From assembly GCA_003249255.1 (NCBI GenBank), contig QKJP01000071.1:1-55925 (forward strand): a stretch of 55,925 nucleotides of DNA. Direction: 5' to 3'. Below are positions 8,097 through 15,993 of this stretch, one piece after another; position 1 is the first letter of the stretch, and every line of letters starts with the position of its first letter. The notes beneath the pieces are model-generated. The model did not search any database. It saw only the letters and a list, made by a program, of their open reading frames with translations, and had not been told where the DNA came from. Made by a program: the position numbers and the translations under genes. Source of the stretch: Bacteroidales bacterium (GTDB taxonomy: Bacteria; Bacteroidota; Bacteroidia; Bacteroidales; Marinilabiliaceae).

Positions 8097-9758
8097 ATGA
8101 TAACTTTCAAAGAAACAGGCCTTTCAGAAAAAGTACTGAAAGCAATCGACGAACTTGGCTTCGTAAACCCAACACCTATCCAAAGTAAAACAATTCCTGA
8201 AATTTTAAATTACGGTAATGACCTGGTTGCTCTGGCTCAAACGGGTACTGGAAAAACTGGGGCATTTAGTCTTCCTATCATCCAACAGATTAACACCGAA
8301 GAAAAATGCGTTCAAGCTCTAATCCTTTGCCCTACTCGTGAATTATGTCTTCAAATCACCAAAGACATCCAAAACTTTGCCAAATACTACACTGACATTC
8401 AAGTTACTCCCGTGTATGGAGGAACAGAAATCAGACCACAGATCAAGGCTCTTCATAAAGGTTCACACATCGTGGTAGGAACTCCGGGTAGGATGAATGA
8501 CCTAATTAACAGGGCAGCTATTAAGCTCGGAGATGTTAGATGGCTTATCCTTGATGAAGCTGACGAAATGTTAAACATGGGGTTTAAAGACGACTTGGAA
8601 AGCATCATGAGCCAAACCCCGGAATGGCGTCAGACACTTCTTTTCTCAGCAACTATGCCAAAAGAAGTAGCTCAAATGTCAAAAAAATATATGAACGACA
8701 CCGTTGAAATTAGCGTTGGGTCTAAAAACGCAAGTTCAGATGATGTCAGTCATGAATATTACATGGTACACGCAAGCGACCGCTACAAAGCCCTAAAGCG
8801 CATTGTTGATGCAACACCTGATATCTACGGTATCATTTTTTGTAGAACCAGACAAGAAACAAAAGATATCGCTGATAAATTAATGGCTGATGGGTATAAT
8901 GCAGATGCTCTACATGGCGATCTTTCACAAGCACAAAGGGATCTTGTAATGAACCGCTTTAGAGTGAGACACCTTCAGCTGCTAGTAGCAACCGATGTGG
9001 CCGCAAGAGGGATTGATGTAAATGAACTTACCCACGTGATCAACTACAACCTTCCTGACGAAACAGAAGCCTACATCCACCGAAGCGGAAGAACTGGTAG
9101 AGCCGGCCGAAAAGGTACCTCCATTGCAATTATTCATGGCAGGGAATTACACAAAGTAAAAGCCATTGAGAAAATTTCAAAAAAGACTTTTGAACGAAAA
9201 ATGGTGCCTAAAGCTGAAGAAATTTGTGAAAAGCAACTTTTCCATTTCATAGACAAAGTTGAAACAACTGAGCTTGAAGAAATTTCACCGGTTAATAATT
9301 TCTTGTCGACAATTTATGAAAAATTAAGCAACTTAAGTCACGAAGAACTTATCAAGCAATTTGTAGCCACCGAATTCAATCGATTCATGGACTACTACAA
9401 AGATGCTCCAGATCTTAACATCTACAAAGAGGATAAAAAGGACAACAAAGGCAGCAGAAAAAGTAGCGACGCTTACAGCCGCTTATTCATTAACGTTGGA
9501 AAAGCTGACAAAGTTGGATCAGGCGATCTAATAGGGCTTATCAACACAAAAATGAAAGGCACTACGATTAACATTGGTAAAATCGAACTTCTTCGTAACT
9601 TTTCATTCATTGAAGTTGACAAAGAATATGAACAAGAAGTTATCAATAAACTTAGCAGAGCAAAACTAAAAGGCAAAACTATAGGGTTGGAAGTTGCCAA
9701 CCAAAAGCCGGCAACTGCTAAAAAAGGACGTCAAAACTTTAAAAAACGCAGAAAATAA
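8097..9758 (+). CDS. deaD: DEAD-box RNA helicase of the DeaD/CsdA type
   Basis: Codes for 553 residues. An ATP-dependent RNA helicase acting in ribosome assembly and RNA turnover, especially in the cold. Motifs in order: Q motif (FVNPTPIQSKTIP), motif I AQTGTGKT, Ia PTRELC, GG, Ib TPGR, II DEAD, III SAT, then the second RecA-like domain with HGDLSQAQRD, ATDVAARGIDV and HRSGRTGRAGRKG. A DbpA-type RNA-binding domain follows (about 460-535, SRLFINVGKADKVGSGDLIGLI) and a basic tail ends in KKRRK. The start is set at MITFKETGLSE because that is the family N-terminus; a GTG nine codons upstream and an intermediate ATG are also in frame. A strong terminator follows. Confidence 0.95.
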   Translation: MITFKETGLSEKVLKAIDELGFVNPTPIQSKTIPEILNYGNDLVALAQTGTGKTGAFSLPIIQQINTEEKCVQALILCPTRELCLQITKDIQNFAKYYTDIQVTPVYGGTEIRPQIKALHKGSHIVVGTPGRMNDLINRAAIKLGDVRWLILDEADEMLNMGFKDDLESIMSQTPEWRQTLLFSATMPKEVAQMSKKYMNDTVEISVGSKNASSDDVSHEYYMVHASDRYKALKRIVDATPDIYGIIFCRTRQETKDIADKLMADGYNADALHGDLSQAQRDLVMNRFRVRHLQLLVATDVAARGIDVNELTHVINYNLPDETEAYIHRSGRTGRAGRKGTSIAIIHGRELHKVKAIEKISKKTFERKMVPKAEEICEKQLFHFIDKVETTELEEISPVNNFLSTIYEKLSNLSHEELIKQFVATEFNRFMDYYKDAPDLNIYKEDKKDNKGSRKSSDAYSRLFINVGKADKVGSGDLIGLINTKMKGTTINIGKIELLRNFSFIEVDKEYEQEVINKLSRAKLKGKTIGLEVANQKPATAKKGRQNFKKRRK

Positions 9759-9761
9759 GCA

Positions 9762-9800
9762 TAAAAAAGCAGGAGCTCAAAACTCCTGCTTTTATTTTTT
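9762..9800 (+). terminator. Terminator of the DEAD-box helicase gene
   Basis: The stem AAAAGCAGGAG/CTCCTGCTTTT with a short loop is followed by TATTTTTT, immediately after the helicase stop codon. Confidence 0.87.
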
Positions 9801-9840
9801 AAAGAGACGAAGCTCTCATGAACAAACACTTCCTTATTTC

Positions 9841-10086
9841 TTAACAAGGACTTAGAACAAATGACATGGCCATCTCAATCGTAACTGATGTCGTGTAGTA
9901 GTAGGTCTGGTGTTCTTTCGAAAACGCGATGTTCGCACCCATTTCCTGTGCTTCCATCAAAAGATTCTTTACATCATATTCGTGTAACCCTAACTTTTCT
10001 GCAAAGTCTTTTGCATTACCGGTTACTTTGTTTTTAATGTAAAAATGCATTTGATCAAGCCATCTGTGTTGTTCATTTAAAGTCAT
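9841..10086 (-). CDS. Small HTH-domain protein
   Basis: Codes for 81 residues. The sequence reads as a winged-HTH-like unit: a helix MHFYIKNKVTGNAKDFAEKLGLHEYDVKNLLMEAQEMGANI followed by a wing with FSKEHQTYYYT. This matches a class of small Bacteroidota proteins in which an HTH_11-like domain precedes an A-x-x-Y-S-x-x-x-x-x-Y-Y-Y motif. A DNA-binding regulatory role is inferred; the target is unknown. It converges on the helicase gene and stands alone. Confidence 0.65.
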   Translation of the reverse strand: MTLNEQHRWLDQMHFYIKNKVTGNAKDFAEKLGLHEYDVKNLLMEAQEMGANIAFSKEHQTYYYTTSVTIEMAMSFVLSPC

Positions 10087-10488
10087 AGACGTAAATTTAA
10101 GTTGGTTAGATAATTTGGTTAAAACTCCCTCTAACTAATAAGTAATTTTCTTTTCAGAAACAGAACAAACCTGGCAATCATGCCGATAAAAAACCATTTA
10201 TTAGTAAGAATGGATTATGAAATTAACAATTAATCACAACTCAAAAAAATTATTGGATTTCCTTTTTTAAGAAATAACACGTATGACATATTTTAAGTGA
10301 CGAGCATCACAATTTTATACACGAATTTTGCAACAAAAAAATTCAACTTCAACCTTCAATTATTCCAAACAAGTGAACTGGAAAATCTGGTGACTAAACA
10401 CTCGAAAAACCATGAATGTAATTTAAAGACGGGCACAAAATTCTCGCTCATAAAGAAAATCTCGAATCGTATTTTCTCTCTTAATGAA
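10087..10488. other. Gene-free gap of about 400 nt
   Basis: AT-rich sequence between the small HTH gene and the cyclase/HD gene. The first 60 nt would carry the HTH gene's promoter, but no TAnnTTTG box is clear. An open frame at 10297-10509 has no recognisable start context or protein signature and runs into the end of the cyclase gene. I see no RNA gene or repeat here. Confidence 0.5.
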
Positions 10489-11907
10489 CTAATTAGTCCT
10501 CTCCTGTGACTCTGCTTCAATAAGACGCTGTAAGCGGTCTATTTGATTTTGTTTTGCAACTTCCCTAAGCTTGCGAGCTGTTTCGGTATAATATTGATGA
10601 CTAGATATAAAAGCTATTTGCTTACGATTCCAATCCTCTAGTGAACCAATCATATTACGCTCTTTCAATTCATCGTAAAGCGTATTAGAAACCGGAATAA
10701 AATCACTTCGGCCTAAATAATCTAAATCCGAATCACAAATAACCTGCTCCAATTTATCTTTAGGAGAAGGTGGAAATTTTGTCGACATAATTAATCGACA
10801 AACAGTATCCACAATCCGTTGAGGATAATCATAACTATTTAAAATATCTCTGGCAATTTGTGCTCCACACTCTTCATGGCTTGCATAATCAATGGTATGA
10901 CCACTATCATGAAATAAAGCTGCTAACTTTAATTGAAGAATTTCTTCCTCAGACAAACCTTCTGCCCATCCAATCAATTCCACCTCAGTAACCACATCTA
11001 TCGTATGCTTCACATTATGGTAGTACAAATTCTCAGGCAATTTTCGCTCCAGGATATCCAATAACTCTTCCTGAATATCCATAAACTGAATCAAAGAATA
11101 TTTGACTCTAAAAGCATCATTCGGAACTTTATTTTCTTCATCTTTTGCCAAATGTGATAAAATTCCTGAAACATTATATAACTCAATTGGTCCCTTGTAT
11201 TTTACAGGCATAAACCCATGACCGTTCATTTCAAAAAATTCTTTTACCAGCTCATAAGTCATGACCGATAAAGAGATTTTATTCGGCGGACAAGCACGTC
11301 CTAACCGGGAGGCTACATTAACACTTTCACCCGTTAATGTAAATGGAACCGCTTTTTTTCCGGTTGGCTCACCGATAACAGGTCCGGTATGAATACCAAT
11401 ACTAATTTCCCAAAAAGCCTCATCACTTGATACGGTATGCAACTCAGCTACTGCTTTTTGCATTTCCAAAGCCACGCGAACTACATCAATTGGATTAGTC
11501 CTGTTTACTGATGCTATTCCTCCTGCATATAAAAAGGCATCGCCAATGGTTTTTACCTTAACAACGCCATACTTTTTTGCAATTCGGTCAAATGCGATAT
11601 ATAACTCATCCAGTTGATCGATCAGTTCCTGAGCATCGTCCGTACGCTGACTTAATTTACGAAAGCCTCTCATTGTCGCATACAAGATCGAAACCATTTT
11701 AAATCGTTTCATGCGACGCTTAGGAGGAACGCGGGCTCCATCCTCCATTTCTTCATAAGAGAATTCTGAAAGCAAGTTTTGATACTTCTCATTCTGCCTC
11801 TGAATGAGTTCATAACGACTAACTAATCCATGTAGCTGATTATTCAAGCCTGTATTTCGATTAGCAAGCTTGGAGATCCGTTCTATATACTCTTCTATAC
11901 TTTCCAT
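10489..11907 (-). CDS. Class III cyclase-homology domain fused to an HD phosphodiesterase-like domain
   Basis: Codes for 472 residues. An N-terminal coiled coil (about 1-55) is followed by a class III adenylate/guanylate cyclase homology domain (about 65-245) and an HD-type metal-dependent hydrolase domain (about 280-460). In the cyclase part the second metal Asp (D123 in KTIGDAF), the transition-state Asn and Arg (N197 and R201 in GESVNVASR) are present, but the first metal Asp is replaced by Thr (T78 in ILYATMRGF). In the HD part YHNVKH (297-301), HDSGH (333-337) and a distal Asp (D392 or D394) are intact and resemble class I cyclic-nucleotide phosphodiesterases. A protein with a weak or dead cyclase and an active HD hydrolase is inferred. 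No membrane segment. It lies 98 nt after miaA. Confidence 0.85.
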   Translation of the reverse strand: MESIEEYIERISKLANRNTGLNNQLHGLVSRYELIQRQNEKYQNLLSEFSYEEMEDGARVPPKRRMKRFKMVSILYATMRGFRKLSQRTDDAQELIDQLDELYIAFDRIAKKYGVVKVKTIGDAFLYAGGIASVNRTNPIDVVRVALEMQKAVAELHTVSSDEAFWEISIGIHTGPVIGEPTGKKAVPFTLTGESVNVASRLGRACPPNKISLSVMTYELVKEFFEMNGHGFMPVKYKGPIELYNVSGILSHLAKDEENKVPNDAFRVKYSLIQFMDIQEELLDILERKLPENLYYHNVKHTIDVVTEVELIGWAEGLSEEEILQLKLAALFHDSGHTIDYASHEECGAQIARDILNSYDYPQRIVDTVCRLIMSTKFPPSPKDKLEQVICDSDLDYLGRSDFIPVSNTLYDELKERNMIGSLEDWNRKQIAFISSHQYYTETARKLREVAKQNQIDRLQRLIEAESQERTN

Positions 11908-12005
11908 AACAGCTACATGTGTTTAATTACATAATAAAAGTAATCAAAAGAAAACAAAAAAAAGATTCGCATGAAATTATTCTTAGTCAATTCCACCTCA
12001 GAATT

Positions 12006-12932
12006 TTACTCCAACATCTGAAGAACTTTTTCTACGCGTTCGTCCATAGGATCACAAACATTTACCCAATGTATCTTCAATCCTCTTTTTTCCATCCCCC
12101 TAAACCAAGTCATTTGCCTTTTTGCAAACTGATGTATTGCAATGTTTAACTGATTAAACATTTCATCAAAGCTCAACTGCCCTAACACATGAAGGGTTAA
12201 AAACTTATACTCCAAACCATAATAAATAAGATCATCGGCAGAAACCCCTTGATCCAACAAATTACGTACTTCATCAACCAATCCTTCTTCCAATCGTTTT
12301 TCTAGACGATTTGTAATTTTTTGACGACGAAAATCTCTATCAATATCAACACCAACGATCAAAGGCTTCACTTCAGGCAACTCAACCTCTATTTCAGGAT
12401 GATCAGAATAATATTTTTCAATTTCTATTCCTCGTATTGCACGTTTAACCGTATCAGTATCCGTTTGATTGTGCAAGGTTTTATAGGACGCCAGAATCGT
12501 GGATAACTCCTTCAAACTCTTACCTGACAATGCTTCTCTCAATGGTTTATTTACCGGTACATGAATCATTTTGTATTTTCGAAGCACTGCCTCGATATAC
12601 AACCCCGTACCACCACACATAATTGGAAATTTATCGCTTGCTTTAATTTTCTCAAAGCATTCAAAAAAATCTTGCTGATATTCAAAAACACTATATTTGT
12701 AACCTGCATCAACTATATCAATTAAGTGATATGGTATTTTAAGCCCATTAATAATATAATCCTCATAATCTTTACCTGTACCCAAATCCATTCCCCGGTA
12801 TACCTGACGGGAATCCGCACTAATTATTTCACCATTTAAAGCAGCTCCCAAATGCGCTGCAAAAGTAGTTTTACCGGAAGCTGTAGGCCCCAGTACTACC
12901 AGAAGATTATATCCTGAAGTATTCATAAACAT
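12006..12932 (-). CDS. miaA: tRNA dimethylallyltransferase
   Basis: Codes for 308 residues. MiaA transfers a dimethylallyl group to N6 of A37 in tRNAs reading UNN codons. The P-loop GPTASGKT is at residues 15-22 and the substrate loop DSRQVYRGMDLGTGKDYEDY follows; the usual G-T-A-K-P is G-T-G-K-D here, a variant seen in the Bacteroidota form. GGTGLYIEAVL and the C-terminal Q-F-A-K-R-Q-M-T-W-F-R segment are present. The ATG at 12932 is used; a second ATG lies two codons on. It precedes the cyclase/HD gene on the same strand. Confidence 0.95.
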   Translation of the reverse strand: MFMNTSGYNLLVVLGPTASGKTTFAAHLGAALNGEIISADSRQVYRGMDLGTGKDYEDYIINGLKIPYHLIDIVDAGYKYSVFEYQQDFFECFEKIKASDKFPIMCGGTGLYIEAVLRKYKMIHVPVNKPLREALSGKSLKELSTILASYKTLHNQTDTDTVKRAIRGIEIEKYYSDHPEIEVELPEVKPLIVGVDIDRDFRRQKITNRLEKRLEEGLVDEVRNLLDQGVSADDLIYYGLEYKFLTLHVLGQLSFDEMFNQLNIAIHQFAKRQMTWFRGMEKRGLKIHWVNVCDPMDERVEKVLQMLE

Positions 12933-13024
12933 TCCAAATCACTTAAAACCCAAAGATACAAAGCTATATTTATTAAATCACACCATACAAATTTAACACA
13001 AACTATAATTTTCCTAATATTTGC

Positions 13025-13032
13025 TATTTTTG
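13025..13032 (+). promoter_or_regulatory. Probable -7 box of the Yip1-like gene and smpB
   Basis: TATTTTTG matches TAnnTTTG and ends 8 nt before the ATG at 13041, so the transcript would be almost leaderless. No TTTG at the usual -33 distance. Confidence 0.45.
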
Positions 13033-13040
13033 TAATCATT

Positions 13041-13640
13041 ATGGAAGAAGGCTACAAAGGAACAAGTGAAAAAAGCGTTTTGAGGATGTATAAAGACTTA
13101 TGGTCGATATCAAAGTCAATCATCACCACTACTCGTGATTTTTGGAAATCACCAAACACCTTACTTTCAAAAAACGAACTACTTTCGAGTTTTAACCTTC
13201 CATATATTGCGCTTATTACCCTTGCAACATTCATTGGTTACTATTTAAACTTCACAAGTTTCAATTTGACTATCGCCCTTACAAAAAGTGCATTTTCATT
13301 CAGCGCTTATTTTTTTGGATTTCATTTATCAATACTTTCCACCTCTTACATCCTTAAACTCCTAAATTCATCAATATCCCTAAAACTAATTACAAACCTC
13401 ATAGCCTATGCTTACCTGCCTATCTATTTATTCGCCATAACAATTAATTTATTACCCAATACTCAAGTCCTATTCTTACTGCAACTCTTTGCAACACACA
13501 TCATTTGGAAAGGATTGGAAAGTCATGTAAGCCACATTGAAAATAAAAAAAGTACTACTTTCATTTTAACATTACCAATCATCCTCTTTCCCTACATAAT
13601 AGACCTTGGCCTACACAATCTAAACAGCTTAATAAGATGA
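13041..13640 (+). CDS. Yip1-like polytopic membrane protein
   Basis: Codes for 199 residues. After a polar N-terminus of about 55 residues (with [23 protein letters not shown]) there are five hydrophobic segments (about 58-75, 80-110, 115-140, 143-165 and 172-192). Layout and length fit the bacterial Yip1/DUF1282-like family of uncharacterised integral membrane proteins. Its stop overlaps the smpB start (ATGA), so the two are translationally coupled. That pairing does not by itself indicate a shared function. Codon use and base composition match the surroundings. Confidence 0.7.
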   Translation: MEEGYKGTSEKSVLRMYKDLWSISKSIITTTRDFWKSPNTLLSKNELLSSFNLPYIALITLATFIGYYLNFTSFNLTIALTKSAFSFSAYFFGFHLSILSTSYILKLLNSSISLKLITNLIAYAYLPIYLFAITINLLPNTQVLFLLQLFATHIIWKGLESHVSHIENKKSTTFILTLPIILFPYIIDLGLHNLNSLIR

Positions 13641-14092
13641 GTCAATCAAAAATCAACATACGAAATAAAAGATCAACCTTTGATTATGAATTAATTGAAC
13701 GTTTTTCGGCCGGAATACAACTTGCAGGCACTGAAATAAAATCCATCCGATTAGGCAAAGCTAGTTTGGTAGATTCTTATTGCTATTTTGTAAAAGGTGA
13801 ACTTTGGCTAAAGGGGATGAGGGTTTCTGAATATTTTTATGGCACTTACAACAACCACCAACCTGAGAGAGATCGAAAACTGCTCTTAAATAGAAAAGAA
13901 CTCGTTAAACTCGAACGAAAAACCAAAGAATCCGGTTTAACAATTATTCCTGTTCGATTATTTTTGAACGATAGGGGATTAGCTAAAATTGAAATTGCCT
14001 TGGCAAAAGGTAAAAAGCAACATGATAAACGAGATACATTAAAACAAAAGGTTGCAAACAGAGAAATGGATCGCATAAGAAAAAATTTCTAA
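13637..14092 (+). CDS. smpB: SsrA-binding protein SmpB
   Basis: Codes for 151 residues. SmpB binds tmRNA and delivers it to stalled ribosomes for trans-translation. The N-terminal [45 protein letters not shown] segment, the [16 protein letters not shown] segment, the [34 protein letters not shown] core and the basic C-terminal helix are all present. Start ATG overlaps the upstream stop by 4 nt. No ssrA gene is visible in the window. Confidence 0.97.
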   Translation: MSQSKINIRNKRSTFDYELIERFSAGIQLAGTEIKSIRLGKASLVDSYCYFVKGELWLKGMRVSEYFYGTYNNHQPERDRKLLLNRKELVKLERKTKESGLTIIPVRLFLNDRGLAKIEIALAKGKKQHDKRDTLKQKVANREMDRIRKNF

Positions 14093-14150
14093 TTCACACG
14101 CAACCAAAACATTTCCTATACATCATAAGTATACACACAGAAACAAAACA

Positions 14151-14711
14151 ATGCCTGTGCAAGACTTAAACCAAATAATTTCCGATTGTAAAAAAGGAAA
14201 AGCTTTAGCTCAAAAGCAGATTTACAATGCCTTTGCGCCTAAAATGTTTGGTATTTGCCTAAGCTACTGTAAAGATCGAACAGAAGCTGAGGACTGCTTG
14301 CAAGAAGGATTTATTAAAGTATTTACCAAAATCAACCACTTTACTTTTAAAGGCTCTTTTGAAGGTTGGGTAAGACGGATAATTGTTAATACGGTAATCG
14401 AATCCTTTAGAAAAAAACAAACCATTACCTTATTTGATGAACTACCTCTTCATGCTGTTGAAGAAGACGAAACAGTTGATTCTGAATCTCCGATCAGCGA
14501 GGAGGAAATAAGAAATTGCATACAAGAATTACCATCAAAGTATAAAATGGTCTTTAACTTATATGTTTTAGAAGGCTTTTCACATGATGAAATAAGCCAA
14601 TCTTTAGACATTTCTATCGGCACATCGAAATCAAATTTATCCAGGGCAAGGCAATGGCTAAAAAAGAGAATTGAAGAAAAGATTTCTGTTAAAAACAAAG
14701 CTATATGTTAA
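14151..14711 (+). CDS. ECF-family RNA polymerase sigma factor
   Basis: Codes for 186 residues. Region 2 (about 22-92) contains the AEDCLQEGFIKVF helix and the GSFEGWVRRIIVNTVIESFRK segment that binds the -10 element. Region 4 (about 120-175) has LPSKYKMVFNLYVLEGFSHDEISQSL followed by the HTH with GTSKSNLSRARQWLKK. Regions 1.1 and 3 are missing, as in ECF sigma factors. The downstream gene overlaps by 7 nt and encodes a membrane protein in the position of an anti-sigma factor, so the two are probably a regulatory pair. The regulon is unknown; its own promoter was not recognised. Confidence 0.93.
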   Translation: MPVQDLNQIISDCKKGKALAQKQIYNAFAPKMFGICLSYCKDRTEAEDCLQEGFIKVFTKINHFTFKGSFEGWVRRIIVNTVIESFRKKQTITLFDELPLHAVEEDETVDSESPISEEEIRNCIQELPSKYKMVFNLYVLEGFSHDEISQSLDISIGTSKSNLSRARQWLKKRIEEKISVKNKAIC

Positions 14712-15991
14712 ATAATAGGAAACACATAGACGATCTGATTAAGGAAAATTTAGGCCAAAGCCCTGAAATCCCCCCAAATTTTATTTGGGATAACATTGAC
14801 AACGCCTTATCTAAAGATAGACGCCAAAAAAAGCAACTTCTTTTTTGGAGAAGTACTGCTGCTGCTGCCGTTATATTATTTATCTCAAGTACTGTATTTT
14901 TCCTTTCGAACACGACCAACAATACTCTTTCAACAAGTATTGCCAGCAATCAAGAAAACAATAACCATGAAATTATTCTCAATTACTCACAATCAATTGA
15001 GAATAATTCAATCCAAAGACCATCCAGCAAACACCATACACCTTGCCTAAAGAATGCAAAAGCCAATTCTCAAACACCAATTATCTTAGCCTCAAATAAC
15101 ATTATCACCAATGATTTACATAAATCGGATAAAATAAATCCGATTTCGCTCAACCTATTTAACAAGGCCGCTTCTGTTGACACAACCACACTAAAAGAAA
15201 AATATAAAAAGAAAATATTTCAACCTCTATACACTCCTACCAGCAATCAGGAAAAAAATAAAAGGGATGTTTTTGTGGGAGGATCTATATCTCCAACTTA
15301 CAATGCTAATCAGGAGGCGACTTTATCAACCAATAACCCATCTTTATCCAGCAAAGGATCTACAAGTTTTTCCGGAGGGTTCAACATCTCTGTTAGTGGC
15401 AAGTCCAGATGGAGTTTTGAGTCGGGTGTTATGTACAATAAAATCAGTCAAGACATCTCAGACATCAATACATCACAAGCCTATAACGTAGATGACCACA
15501 ATCGATTGTATTTTGCTCCCGGAAGAGAAAACTCAGCAACGAATGACTTAAAAAACAATCTGGAAAACCAACAAGCTCTGGCTGATATAGGAATTAACCA
15601 AGACAATGAATCCTTTTTACCAAATCAAATTACTGAAATTAATCAAGTATATGAGTATATTGAAATTCCGCTTCTGGCAAAATACAGCATCATAAAAGGG
15701 CGAGCATCGGTAAACCTTGTTGGCGGTTTAAGTCCAAACCTATTACTAAACAATTCTGCTGCCATTTCGGACATTAAAAACCAATCTACCTACAGCAGCT
15801 CATCGGAGGTTAAATCACTTACATTTAGCAGCAGCGTTGGTATGGGGATTGAATTGCCAATTACCAAAACTGTAAGTTTTAGCTTGGAACCCAGGTTAAA
15901 ATACTACCTTAACAACATTAACAACAATCATCATGTACAATACCGACCTTATTCTTTTGGGGTTTTTGGAGGTATAAAAATCGAATTATAA
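14705..15991 (+). CDS. Anti-sigma-position protein: one membrane helix plus outer-membrane beta-barrel domain
   Basis: Codes for 428 residues. The N-terminal 45 residues are cytoplasmic-like (IDDLIKENLGQSPEIPPNFIWDNIDNAL), then comes a basic stretch and one membrane helix (about 48-68, AAAAVILFISSTVFFLS). A low-complexity Asn/Ser/Thr-rich linker (about 70-180) leads to a C-terminal domain (about 185-428) with alternating strands, VFVGGSISPTYN at its start and YSFGVFGGIKIEL at its end, typical of OmpX/PorT-like 8-10-strand barrels. A protein with both an inner-membrane helix and a barrel would bridge the periplasm or act as an envelope sensor; this is inference. It overlaps the sigma gene by 7 nt. 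It converges on the ABC transporter gene with only 2 nt between stop codons. Confidence 0.8.
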   Translation: MLNNRKHIDDLIKENLGQSPEIPPNFIWDNIDNALSKDRRQKKQLLFWRSTAAAAVILFISSTVFFLSNTTNNTLSTSIASNQENNNHEIILNYSQSIENNSIQRPSSKHHTPCLKNAKANSQTPIILASNNIITNDLHKSDKINPISLNLFNKAASVDTTTLKEKYKKKIFQPLYTPTSNQEKNKRDVFVGGSISPTYNANQEATLSTNNPSLSSKGSTSFSGGFNISVSGKSRWSFESGVMYNKISQDISDINTSQAYNVDDHNRLYFAPGRENSATNDLKNNLENQQALADIGINQDNESFLPNQITEINQVYEYIEIPLLAKYSIIKGRASVNLVGGLSPNLLLNNSAAISDIKNQSTYSSSSEVKSLTFSSSVGMGIELPITKTVSFSLEPRLKYYLNNINNNHHVQYRPYSFGVFGGIKIEL

Positions 15992-15993
15992 AA

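Noticed and set aside
10297-10509. 70-residue reading frame in the gap before the cyclase/HD gene
   Set aside because: No family signature, no start context, and it overlaps the end of the cyclase/HD gene on the other strand.
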